Shown here one piece after another: positions 1-7,365 of a DNA stretch of 42,282 bases. The first letter of the stretch is position 1; every line of letters begins with the position of its first letter. The notes under the pieces are model-generated. The model was not told the DNA's origin, ran no database searches, and saw only the letters and a program-made list of their open reading frames with translations. The position numbers and the translations under genes were made by a program. The DNA is from an uncultured Oscillospiraceae bacterium (GTDB lineage: Bacteria; Bacillota; Clostridia; Oscillospirales; Oscillospiraceae). The DNA lies in NCBI GenBank assembly GCA_934573855.1, contig CAKTMF010000012.1, forward strand, positions 1-42,282, given 5' to 3'.

Positions 1-77
1 TCCACAGACAACAAGCCCTTTCGGTTGCTTGAACTATTTACGTTAAAATATTTGTCTAACTTTTGGGGGTCACTTCA
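1..77. mobile_element. probable outer end of an IS3-family insertion sequence (partial)
   Basis: Read on the minus strand from base 72 leftward, the sequence is TGACCCCCAAAAGTTAGACA, which resembles the terminal inverted repeats I remember for IS3/IS150-group elements of Firmicutes. If the full terminus is longer, it would start with the TG of the gtrA stop codon at base 77. No transposase lies inside the window, so the body of the element would extend left beyond base 1. Bases 1-50 also hold a weak inverted repeat (CAAGC...GCTTG). The call rests on recollection of the terminal motif, not on a transposase or a target-site duplication. Confidence 0.45.
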
Positions 78-479
78 CTTTTTGAATACCCACTTTTTCT
101 GGATAAAGTAGCTGATGAAGAAAAGCGTCACGTCCACCACGCCCTTTACTCCGGTGGTGATGAACGTCTCGGAATTGCGCAGGAGCTCATTGATAAGCGT
201 TACGAGGCCGGCCGAGGCCAGCATCTGCGGCACAGCCAGACAATAGTAGCGGAGCATTGCGGTCTTCATGCTCCCGGTATTTTTGAAGACCAGCCTCTGA
301 TTAAAATAGAAATTCAGCAGCGAGGAGCATATTCTGGCCACGACTGTGGCGATGATCTCGGCATATATGGGCGAATGCCCCTTGAGTACATGGAAGATCA
401 GCGTAAACAGTCCGAAGTCGACCAGCGTGGTCCCAAAGGAACTCGCCATGAATCTTGCAAGGGTCCCAAGTCTCTTCAT
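75..479 (-). CDS. GtrA-family polytopic membrane protein
   Basis: This 134-residue protein has about four hydrophobic segments and the GtrA-like pattern of an early FxxxSxxxTxxDFxxF helix, a central NFYFNQRLVFK motif and a C-terminal FISYFIQKKWVFKK ending. GtrA proteins are thought to move or present polyprenyl-linked sugars across the cytoplasmic membrane and usually work with a DPM1-like glycosyltransferase, which is exactly the upstream gene here. GGAGGG sits 7 bases before the ATG. It is the last gene of the minus-strand envelope operon. Its stop codon directly abuts a probable IS end, so a few native C-terminal residues could have been replaced, though the length is normal for the family. 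Confidence 0.85.
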   Translation of the reverse strand: MKRLGTLARFMASSFGTTLVDFGLFTLIFHVLKGHSPIYAEIIATVVARICSSLLNFYFNQRLVFKNTGSMKTAMLRYYCLAVPQMLASAGLVTLINELLRNSETFITTGVKGVVDVTLFFISYFIQKKWVFKK

Positions 480-501
480 CAGGTCACCCTCCGGAGCGCG
501 G

Positions 502-1221
502 TCACTGCTTTTTCGTCAGGAAATGGAGCATTATCTTGATGATACGCCACGAATCCTTGACGGGATGGTAATGGGAGCTGTAGTCCTCCGGGTCGTACAC
601 GGTGGCGATGGGCTGCTCCACGAAGCCGACGCCCATGCGCTTCATCTGCAGGAGCATGTTCGTCTCGTACTCAAAGCGCTCGCCGTCTATGGCGCAGAAA
701 TCTCTGAGATAGCGTGTGGGGATGGCGCGAAGCCCGGTCTGGGTGTCCGAGAGCGTGATGTCAAAGAGAAGCTTGAAAAACTTCGATGTGGTCTTGTTCC
801 CGGCGGCGTTGCGCGACGGCACGCCCGGCTGGTCAAAGTCGCGGCAGCCGAGTATGACCTTGTCGTCAAGCTCGAGCATTCTGTTCCCGCAGCGGATGAT
901 ATCCTCCAGAAGGTGCTGTCCGTCGCCGTCAATGGTGATGACGCCCTCCACCTCGGGAAGCTCGTCAAGTATGTACTCAAAGGCGGTTTTAAGTCCGCGG
1001 CCCTTGCCCTTGTTCACGCCGTGGTGGATGACCGTACACTGCGGGTACGCCTCCGCCTCGGCGAAGAAGTGCTGATGGGCCTCGTCGCTGCCGTCGTCCA
1101 CGATTATAACATGCTGGAAATCGCTGTCCGCGAGTCCCTTTACCACGGCGCTGAACTTAGCATCCGGGTCCAGAGACGGCAGGATGACCGCCAGCCTGTT
1201 CCTGCAATCTGATTCCGACAC
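502..1221 (-). CDS. family 2 glycosyltransferase, DPM1/polyprenyl-phosphate sugar type
   Basis: This 239-residue GT-A fold enzyme has the nucleotide-binding strand HVIIVDDGSDEA near residue 40, the acceptor-side NKGKGRGLKTAFEY, and the metal-binding DGDGQH around residue 100. It lacks C-terminal membrane helices. Family members transfer a sugar from a nucleotide donor to polyprenyl phosphate or to a cell-wall acceptor; the donor cannot be read from sequence. The start is GTG at 1221, preceded by GGAGG with 9-base spacing. The partner GtrA gene follows 22 bases downstream, so the two probably make and flip a lipid-linked sugar for wall or teichoic-acid modification. Confidence 0.85.
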   Translation of the reverse strand: MSESDCRNRLAVILPSLDPDAKFSAVVKGLADSDFQHVIIVDDGSDEAHQHFFAEAEAYPQCTVIHHGVNKGKGRGLKTAFEYILDELPEVEGVITIDGDGQHLLEDIIRCGNRMLELDDKVILGCRDFDQPGVPSRNAAGNKTTSKFFKLLFDITLSDTQTGLRAIPTRYLRDFCAIDGERFEYETNMLLQMKRMGVGFVEQPIATVYDPEDYSSHYHPVKDSWRIIKIMLHFLTKKQ

Positions 1222-1240
1222 TTTTATCTACCTCCAAATA

Positions 1241-2329
1241 TCAATAGCTCGCCATCGCGGCCGCAAGGAGAGTGCCGCCGCTCTCGGTGATAAGTATTTT
1301 TGTATAGTTCGGGTACTCGTGAAGCCCGTCCTGTCCGATGGTGGCCACGTCGTAGGTCACGTCGCACATATAAAGTCCGCTGCCCAGCGCGCAGTATTTG
1401 TTGACGGTGATGGCCTTTATCTCGTCTCCGCGGCTGCTGGCAAAGCCAAGGCCGCCGATGGCCTGCTGGATACGGAAGTGCAGGTCGCTGTCAGGCACGA
1501 CCATGGGGATGAGGTTATGATAGTTCACGCCGCTCAGATGGTTCGCGCCGGAGGTATAGGTCACATAGGCGTTGATGTACGGCTCGATGAACGCGTCCAG
1601 CTTCGCCTTCTCCTCGTCTGTGCAGTTATCGAGGTAATGCTCCTCGGTGAGCTGCGCCTCGTCGAGCGTGTTTCCCGCTCCGTCCCTGACGGTCACGACG
1701 GGGTCGCTGATGTAGCCGTCGACATGGTACTTCACCATGTGAGGCAGGTCAAAGTCCTCATAAAACTCCTCGAGCAGCTCGTACTCGACGCTGTCGTCGG
1801 CGATGTATTTCTCACCCAGAACGGCGCCGTTGAATTCCACCGTATACTCGGGCGGCACGGACAGATCAAGCTCCTTCAGATAGCCTGAGAGATCGATCTC
1901 CCCCGCGGTGGGCTGCCAGTTCGCAAGGAGGCCGAAAAAAACGTTCTCCCCGAGGGTAAGCTCCACCTTGCCGAAGGCGCCGTCCTCGTCCTTGAGGACA
2001 TACACGGTCCTCGTGTCGGTGCATTCGGCCATGCTCTTCGCGAAGGAGGCGTTCGCGGCCTTATCTGCGATAAAGGCCTTGACGCCGTCCATATCGCAGA
2101 CGTCGGCGTTGAGCTTCGAGATAAAGCCGGCGGACATGCGCTCGATCTGCTCGTCGCTCAGCGTGTCAAGAAAACGCTCCATCACGCGGTTCGGGCGGGT
2201 CTTTTCGTAGTTGTCGATAAATGAATAGAAGAACAGCAGTCCCAGCGCGGCGACCATGACAAACAGCACGACGTACAGTATCATCCCGCGCGCAAAGCCG
2301 GACAGTCTTTTTTTCTTTGAGCTTGCCAT
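1241..2329 (-). CDS. membrane-anchored extracellular protein of unknown function (copy B)
   Basis: The 362-residue product begins with a Lys/Arg-rich cytoplasmic stub and one hydrophobic segment (about residues 14-37), followed by a long acidic extracellular part without a domain I can name. It is a diverged paralogue of the product of 3427-4557: both share a YEKTRP/YENSRP motif just after the membrane segment, a GxFGKVE motif, an L-x-EFYED/L-x-EYYGD motif after an 'E-x-N-G' strand, and YVTYTSG/YVAYTSG near residue 265. The ATG overlaps the stop of the upstream glycosidase gene by one base (TAATG), so the pair is translationally coupled. Its repeated pairing with a phosphodiester glycosidase suggests a partner or scaffold for it, which is inference. 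Confidence 0.75.
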   Translation of the reverse strand: MASSKKKRLSGFARGMILYVVLFVMVAALGLLFFYSFIDNYEKTRPNRVMERFLDTLSDEQIERMSAGFISKLNADVCDMDGVKAFIADKAANASFAKSMAECTDTRTVYVLKDEDGAFGKVELTLGENVFFGLLANWQPTAGEIDLSGYLKELDLSVPPEYTVEFNGAVLGEKYIADDSVEYELLEEFYEDFDLPHMVKYHVDGYISDPVVTVRDGAGNTLDEAQLTEEHYLDNCTDEEKAKLDAFIEPYINAYVTYTSGANHLSGVNYHNLIPMVVPDSDLHFRIQQAIGGLGFASSRGDEIKAITVNKYCALGSGLYMCDVTYDVATIGQDGLHEYPNYTKILITESGGTLLAAAMASY

Positions 2330-3414
2330 TATCCGTTCTCTCCCTCCCCAGCTTTCAGTACAAGGAACGAGGTGGGTACGGGGCGGATGCCGATGACGGA
2401 CGCGCAGTTATTCACATAGCCGCCGTCAAACCACATGAGCGACGACGAGCCGCCGTCCAGATTGCAGGCGTTCACCGCGCCGTAGCGCATCATTATCTCC
2501 GTCTCGTCCACATAGGTCGCGCCGATGGAGGCGACCTGACGGCCGTCGATGACCAGCATGAGTACCGCACCGTCGGAGCGCTGCCCGATGGCGGTGCGCG
2601 GGTTTATGCCGCCGTGATATTCAAGCTCGCACGGCTCGCCGTTCTGGATAAGCACGGGGCCGAAGCACACGCCGTACTGTATGCCGGCGTCGAGTATCTC
2701 CTGCTCGTTGTTGCAGCCGACATGCATTATATGGTCGGCGTCAAAGCCGACGAAGCCGTTGCCTATGCCGCCCATATATATCTTGCCGTCCACGACCGTG
2801 AGGGTGTCGGGTATGCTGCCGTTGCCCTGCCCGTCGGGGTCGACGAAGCCGCCGGCGTTTATGCCCGCGACGGCGTCAAAATGCTCGACCATCTCCTCGA
2901 CGGTATAGCCGCGGATGTAATAGGACTCCGGTACGCTGCCCATAATGACGCGCGAGGGATCGAGCACAACCATCATGTAGCCGGTATAGCCGGGTCCCTT
3001 TATGGGGTCGATGATTATACCGTCGCCGTTCTCGTCGATGAGACCCCATGCGTCCGCCACGGGTCCGTCCGAGTTCTGCTCCGGCTGGGAGATCGTGATA
3101 AGGGAGGTGTCCGTCTCGGCATACGACTCGGGCGCCTTGCCCTTTTCTATCTGGGCTATCTCCTCGTCGGTGAAGAAGAGGTTTGCAAGAAAGCCAATGG
3201 CGCTCGTCTCCCTCACGGACATCACGAACAGGCCGCGCGCCGTCTCCGACGGCCCCTTCGCGAGGATGTACATGACGCCGTAAAGCGTTCCGACGAGCAG
3301 AACGGCCGTGACAAGCACGAAGCAGAGCAGGCGCTTTACGAAACGCCAGAGCCGCTGTCCGAAGCTCGGTCTGCGCTTTTTGGTGCGTTTTGTGACTTCA
3401 ACGGATTCTTCCAT
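2329..3414 (-). CDS. phosphodiester glycosidase (NAGPA domain) membrane protein, copy B
   Basis: 361 residues. A basic N-terminus and a membrane segment near residues 30-52 place the catalytic part outside the cell. The NAGPA/DUF2233 domain (about residues 150-355) shows GYTGYMMVVLDPSRV, AVAGINAGGF, GVCFGPVLIQNG, INPRTAIGQRSDG, LMLVIDGRQ and NLDGGSSSLMW. The family is named after the enzyme that removes N-acetylglucosamine from phosphodiesters during lysosomal tagging; bacterial members are linked to exopolysaccharide or wall phosphodiester sugars. The substrate here is unknown. AAGGAA lies 7 bases before the ATG. It is clearly homologous to the upstream gene at 4570-5697, with most motifs conserved. 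Confidence 0.85.
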   Translation of the reverse strand: MEESVEVTKRTKKRRPSFGQRLWRFVKRLLCFVLVTAVLLVGTLYGVMYILAKGPSETARGLFVMSVRETSAIGFLANLFFTDEEIAQIEKGKAPESYAETDTSLITISQPEQNSDGPVADAWGLIDENGDGIIIDPIKGPGYTGYMMVVLDPSRVIMGSVPESYYIRGYTVEEMVEHFDAVAGINAGGFVDPDGQGNGSIPDTLTVVDGKIYMGGIGNGFVGFDADHIMHVGCNNEQEILDAGIQYGVCFGPVLIQNGEPCELEYHGGINPRTAIGQRSDGAVLMLVIDGRQVASIGATYVDETEIMMRYGAVNACNLDGGSSSLMWFDGGYVNNCASVIGIRPVPTSFLVLKAGEGENG

Positions 3415-3426
3415 AGATCTATTCCT

Positions 3427-4557
3427 TTATCTGTCCTCTTTAACGACTCTCAGATCGCCGTTATTCTCCTCGATGATGAGCTTCATATCCACCGAGACCT
3501 CCTCGTAGCCGCGCGGGGTCTGGGCGCTCGCGCTGTAGCCCACCTCGCACAGGTACACGCCCTCGGTAAGGCGGGTGGCGTTATTGAGCCACGCGGAGGA
3601 GAGCGTCGCGGGAGAGTGCGCATAGTAAATGCCGTCCTGCGCCGCGACCATGCGCTTGTCGATGTCGCTGCCGGACTTGATGTAGGGCTTGAGCTTGCCG
3701 TAGCCGTACTCGACCTGATTCTTATACTTGCCGCTGGTGTAGGCGACGTACTGCGTGAGGAAATTCTCGCAGAAGCTCCTGAGTCTGTCGGTCTCCTTGT
3801 CGGAGCAGGGCTTTATGAACTGGGAGTCGTCGCGCTCGCTGTCAATGACCGCGACGTTGCCCTCGTCGTCGTATATGACAGGCTCCATGTTGCCGATGAG
3901 CTTGTCGAAGTAGTACGTCACCTTCACCGGCAGACCCGAGTAATCGCCGTAGTATTCCTCAAGGACGTTGTAGTGGATGTTGTCCTCGACGATATACTCC
4001 GGACCCAGACGGTGGCCGTTTATCTCCACGGGGTAGGTCTTGGGGACCGTCACCTGAATGGACGAATACAGTCCCTCAAAGAAAAATTCCGCCTCCCCCA
4101 TCGTCCACGGGGTAAGCTCCTCCTCGGTGAACCACGCGAGCTTATCAAAGGTGATGAGATCGTCGGGCAGCTTGGAGGGATCTTTATGCATTTCTACCTT
4201 GCCGAAGGTACCGTTTTCACAGTTGAGGCTGTAGGTAACGCTGCGTCCCCCGTCCGCGCTCCCCTGCCGCTTGTAGGTTATGCCGGAGGCGAGCATTTTC
4301 TTTGCCACCGCGATACACTCCTCGTCCGTCTGCATGGGATGCTCCATGGACGCGATCGTACCCGCGAGGGAATCTTCAAGATTCGCGCTCAGCTCCGCCA
4401 CATATTTTTCTATCACCGGGCCTGGACGGGAATTTTCGTACTCCTCCGCCAGTATCCAGACCTTTGACAGCACAAAGTACGCCGCGGTCAGGACCACCGC
4501 GATATAGACCATCAGGAATATGGCATAGCCATGGGAACTTTTTTTCTTTTTAGCCAT
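3427..4557 (-). CDS. membrane-anchored extracellular protein of unknown function (copy A)
   Basis: 376 residues from the ATG at 4557, chosen because AAGGAG lies 8 bases upstream; a GTG nine bases earlier is in frame but overlaps that site. A KKKK stub and one hydrophobic helix (about residues 11-33) are followed by an extracellular region with no recognised domain. It matches the product of 1241-2329 in length, topology and several motifs (YENSRP after the helix, GTFGKVE, HYNVLEEYYGDYSG, QYVAYTSGKY). It sits 12 bases after the paralogous glycosidase gene. Both copies therefore keep the order glycosidase then anchored protein, which argues that the unit duplicated as a pair. Confidence 0.75.
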   Translation of the reverse strand: MAKKKKSSHGYAIFLMVYIAVVLTAAYFVLSKVWILAEEYENSRPGPVIEKYVAELSANLEDSLAGTIASMEHPMQTDEECIAVAKKMLASGITYKRQGSADGGRSVTYSLNCENGTFGKVEMHKDPSKLPDDLITFDKLAWFTEEELTPWTMGEAEFFFEGLYSSIQVTVPKTYPVEINGHRLGPEYIVEDNIHYNVLEEYYGDYSGLPVKVTYYFDKLIGNMEPVIYDDEGNVAVIDSERDDSQFIKPCSDKETDRLRSFCENFLTQYVAYTSGKYKNQVEYGYGKLKPYIKSGSDIDKRMVAAQDGIYYAHSPATLSSAWLNNATRLTEGVYLCEVGYSASAQTPRGYEEVSVDMKLIIEENNGDLRVVKEDR

Positions 4558-4569
4558 TGCACACACTCC

Positions 4570-5697
4570 TTATTTGAAAAGCCACGCGTCGGGCAGATAG
4601 CGGGACTTGCCGTCCTGAGAGGAGCAGCTGTTCACATAGTCGCCCTTATACCACATGCTGGTGGATGAGCCGCCGTCCATGTTGCAGGCGTTCACTGCGC
4701 CGTAATCAAGCATTATGTCAACCACATCGCTGTAGGTCGCACCCACGCTGTGGAGCTGGCGTCCGTCGATGACGAGCATGAGGACTATGCCGTCCGCACG
4801 CTGGCCGATGGCGGTGCGGGGGTTTACGCCGCTGACGGCGATCTCGTCGTACATGATCTCGCCGTTGACGATGAGTAGCGGGCCGAAGCTGACGCCGTTC
4901 TGGATATTCGCGGCGATAACATCCTCGGAGCTGAAGTATCCGACATGGAGTATGCCGTCCGCATCGAAGCCGGCAAAGCGGTCATAGCCGGTGGAGTAGT
5001 TGTAATGCCGCCCCTGTACCACGGTTATGCCCTGCGGCCAGCCGCCGCTTCCTCCGCCGCCGTCGTCAGAGAAGCCGCCGGCGTTTATCCCCGCGACGGC
5101 GTCATACTGCTTACACATCGCGTCAAGCGGGAGGCCGAAGGAGCCGAAGGGGTTGTCCGCATTGTCGATAGGCGTCCCAAGATAAACTCGCGTGGGGTCG
5201 AGTATCACCATCATGTAGCCTGAATATCCGCTGCCCTTGATCTCGTTGATGATGAGTCCGTCGCCGTCCTCATCGACAAAGCGCATGTCCTGCTCCTCCG
5301 CAGTGACCTCGGAGCCGACGGTAGCGTTCGCGCCGATCTTGATGAGTGAGGTGTCGGTCGTAACATCGCCGTTCACTTCGGTACGGCGGTTGAGGTAGCT
5401 GTCGCCCTCCTCGCGTGTCATGAATATGTAGGGGATGAAGGTAAACCTTCTCGTCTCGGCCATGGTCATGGCAAAGGTGTCGCGCAGCGCGGGGGACGGC
5501 CCCTTTATCAAAACGTACTCAAGCGCGAGACCGCACACACCGAAAAGGACGCCTGTTGTGAGGAAAAAGCCGAAAATACGGTTGATGATCCGTTTTCTTT
5601 TTCTTGCTCTTCTTCTCTTTTCGCGCTCCTCGCGCTCGGCCGCAGGGTCGGCGTAAGCGCGCGCTGTATTTTCATTATCAAAGTTTTTTGTACTCAC
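4570..5697 (-). CDS. phosphodiester glycosidase (NAGPA domain) membrane protein, copy A
   Basis: 375 residues from the GTG at 5697, preferred over a GTG at 5739 because AGGTGA precedes it at 5 bases and the earlier one has no ribosome binding site. An Arg/Lys-rich cytoplasmic tail precedes a membrane helix (about residues 35-60). The NAGPA domain shows GYSGYMMVILDPTRV, DAVAGINAGGF, a glycine-rich loop (DDGGGGSGGW), GVSFGPLLIVNG, VNPRTAIGQRADG, LMLVIDGRQ and NMDGGSSTSMW. It is the first gene of the six-gene envelope operon. The reaction is expected to be hydrolysis of a sugar-1-phosphodiester outside the membrane; the true substrate is unknown. Confidence 0.85.
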   Translation of the reverse strand: MSTKNFDNENTARAYADPAAEREEREKRRRARKRKRIINRIFGFFLTTGVLFGVCGLALEYVLIKGPSPALRDTFAMTMAETRRFTFIPYIFMTREEGDSYLNRRTEVNGDVTTDTSLIKIGANATVGSEVTAEEQDMRFVDEDGDGLIINEIKGSGYSGYMMVILDPTRVYLGTPIDNADNPFGSFGLPLDAMCKQYDAVAGINAGGFSDDGGGGSGGWPQGITVVQGRHYNYSTGYDRFAGFDADGILHVGYFSSEDVIAANIQNGVSFGPLLIVNGEIMYDEIAVSGVNPRTAIGQRADGIVLMLVIDGRQLHSVGATYSDVVDIMLDYGAVNACNMDGGSSTSMWYKGDYVNSCSSQDGKSRYLPDAWLFK

Positions 5698-5753
5698 TTT
5701 ATCACCTGTGGATATACAAAGAATAAAATTTGCGGACACAATGATCCAATATA

Positions 5754-5789
5754 CTTGGGTATTCTACCATAGAAGACCCGCTCTTACAA
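5754..5789 (-). promoter_or_regulatory. candidate sigma-A promoter of the envelope operon
   Basis: On the minus strand a -35-like TTGTAA (5789-5784) and a -10 TAGAAT (5766-5761) are separated by 17 bases, and the -10 is extended (TGG before it). The start of transcription would fall near 5754, leaving a leader of about 57 bases before the GTG at 5697. Confidence 0.5.
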
Positions 5790-5839
5790 GACACAAAATG
5801 TTACATTCAGATTTATTAATTTTTGGGAAAAATCAATAC

Positions 5840-5869
5840 GTCCCGGCGGCACGAATGTGCCGCCGGGAC
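5840..5869 (-). terminator. intrinsic terminator after araA
   Basis: A perfect 13-bp GC-rich stem (GTCCCGGCGGCAC with its complement) encloses a 4-base loop 18 bases past the araA stop. On the minus strand it is followed by a T-rich run (ATTGATTTTTCCC). It separates the arabinose genes from the envelope operon promoter. Confidence 0.75.
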
Positions 5870-5886
5870 TGTTATTTCCGCAGTAT

Positions 5887-7356
5887 TTATTTCAGCTTCC
5901 ACGCAAGATCCTTGAGAAACAGCTCCTCCTCGAGCTTCTCGGGAGTGCTGTCCTTTGTGATGTGTACAAATTCGATGTCCATTATTTTTGCCCAGTCGCG
6001 CAGCATTTCCGCCGTGACGTCGTAGGAAAGCACCGTGTGGTGCGCCCCGCCGGCGGTTATCCAGCACTCGAGTCCGGTGACGAGGTCCGGCATGGCTCTC
6101 CACATGACGCGCGCCACAGGGAGATTCGGCATTGGCATAATGGGCTTGACCGCCTCGATATCCTGCACGACAAGACGCAGGCGTCCGCCCATGTCCACAA
6201 GGCTCGCTACGACGGCCGCGCCTGCCTTTCCCTCGAAAACAAGGCGCGCGGGGTCTCTCTCGTTCATGCCTATACCGAGGTAATGCGTCTCTATGCGGGG
6301 CCTGTCCGCCGCAACGGACGGGCATACCTCCAGCATGTGAGCGCCCAGCGAATACTCCTGCCCCGGAACAAGATGGTAGGTATAATCCTCCATGAACGCG
6401 GACGCGCCGTTTCCTCCCTCACCCATGGCTTTAAGAATGGCGGTCATCGCCGCGGCCTTCCAGTCGCCCTCGCCGCCGAAGCCGTAGCCCTGCGCCATAA
6501 GGTGCTGTGCGGCAAGCCCCGGAAGCTGCTCCATGCCGTAGAGGTCCTGAAACGTGTCGGTGAACGCGAGGCAGCCCTCTCTGTCCATCAGCCGCTTTAT
6601 CGCGATCTCCTCCCGCGCCTGATAGCGCACCGCATGAATGTCGTCCGTGGCAAAGTCGTAAGCGCCGGCATAGTCGGCCATAAGCGCGTCTATCTCCGGC
6701 TCTTTGACCTTTGCCATCTCCGCCGTGAGATCGCCGACTGCCCACGTATTGACCTGCCAGCCGAGTCTGGTCTGGACCTCGACCTTATCGCCCTCGGTCA
6801 CAGCCACCTCGCGCATATTGTCGCCAAAGCGCATTACCCTCATAGTGCGCGAGACGGCGGCGCCTGCCGCAGCTCTCATCCATTCACCGAGACGGCGAAC
6901 AGGCTCGTCATCCTGCCAGTATCCGGCGATCACCTTTCTCGGGACACGCAGCCGCGCACCGATGAAGCCGTGTTCCCTGTCGCCGTGGGCCGACTGGTTG
7001 AGGTTCATGAAGTCCATGTCTATCTCTTCGTTAGGTATCTCCCGGCCGTACTGGGTAGCGAAGTGGCACCATGGCTTCTGCAGCGCGGTGAGGCCGTTTA
7101 TCCACATCTTGCTCGGGGAAAAGGTATGACACCATGTGACGATCCCCGCGCAGCGGCTGTCATGATTCGCCTCGCGGATGATGTCGCTTATCTGGGAATT
7201 GCTCATTGCCGTGACCTTGTAAACGAGAGGGTAGGGCAGCTTTGCGGACATTTTCTCCGCCATTTCCGCCGCTCTGTCCGCCACGGTGGCCAGCACCTCG
7301 CCGCCATAGAGCGACTGGGAACCGACAATAAACCAAAATTCGTACTTGCTCATCAT
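5887..7356 (-). CDS. araA: L-arabinose isomerase
   Basis: 489 residues, close to the usual 495-500 for AraA. It converts L-arabinose to L-ribulose in the cytoplasm. The N-terminus FWFIVGSQSLYG and the motifs WCHTFSPSKMWI and DFMNLNQSAHGDREHGFI are typical. The catalytic acids and metal-binding histidines correspond to FMEDYTYHL, GAHMLEVCPS, IETHYLGIG and GGAHHTVLSYD. Two adjacent ATG codons compete; GAGG sits 4 bases before the first and 7 before the second (7353), so the second may be used. The gene lies 9 bases after a sugar kinase gene. No araD epimerase is nearby. Confidence 0.95.
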   Translation of the reverse strand: MMSKYEFWFIVGSQSLYGGEVLATVADRAAEMAEKMSAKLPYPLVYKVTAMSNSQISDIIREANHDSRCAGIVTWCHTFSPSKMWINGLTALQKPWCHFATQYGREIPNEEIDMDFMNLNQSAHGDREHGFIGARLRVPRKVIAGYWQDDEPVRRLGEWMRAAAGAAVSRTMRVMRFGDNMREVAVTEGDKVEVQTRLGWQVNTWAVGDLTAEMAKVKEPEIDALMADYAGAYDFATDDIHAVRYQAREEIAIKRLMDREGCLAFTDTFQDLYGMEQLPGLAAQHLMAQGYGFGGEGDWKAAAMTAILKAMGEGGNGASAFMEDYTYHLVPGQEYSLGAHMLEVCPSVAADRPRIETHYLGIGMNERDPARLVFEGKAGAAVVASLVDMGGRLRLVVQDIEAVKPIMPMPNLPVARVMWRAMPDLVTGLECWITAGGAHHTVLSYDVTAEMLRDWAKIMDIEFVHITKDSTPEKLEEELFLKDLAWKLK

Positions 7357-7365
7357 TATTCCTCG

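Noticed and set aside
2317..4467. A 716-codon plus-strand open frame opposite the envelope operon, and similar long frames opposite araA-kinase (5857-8085) and other genes
   Set aside because: They lie antisense to clearly recognisable proteins in GC-rich DNA, have low-complexity Val/Ala/His/Arg composition and no family motifs.
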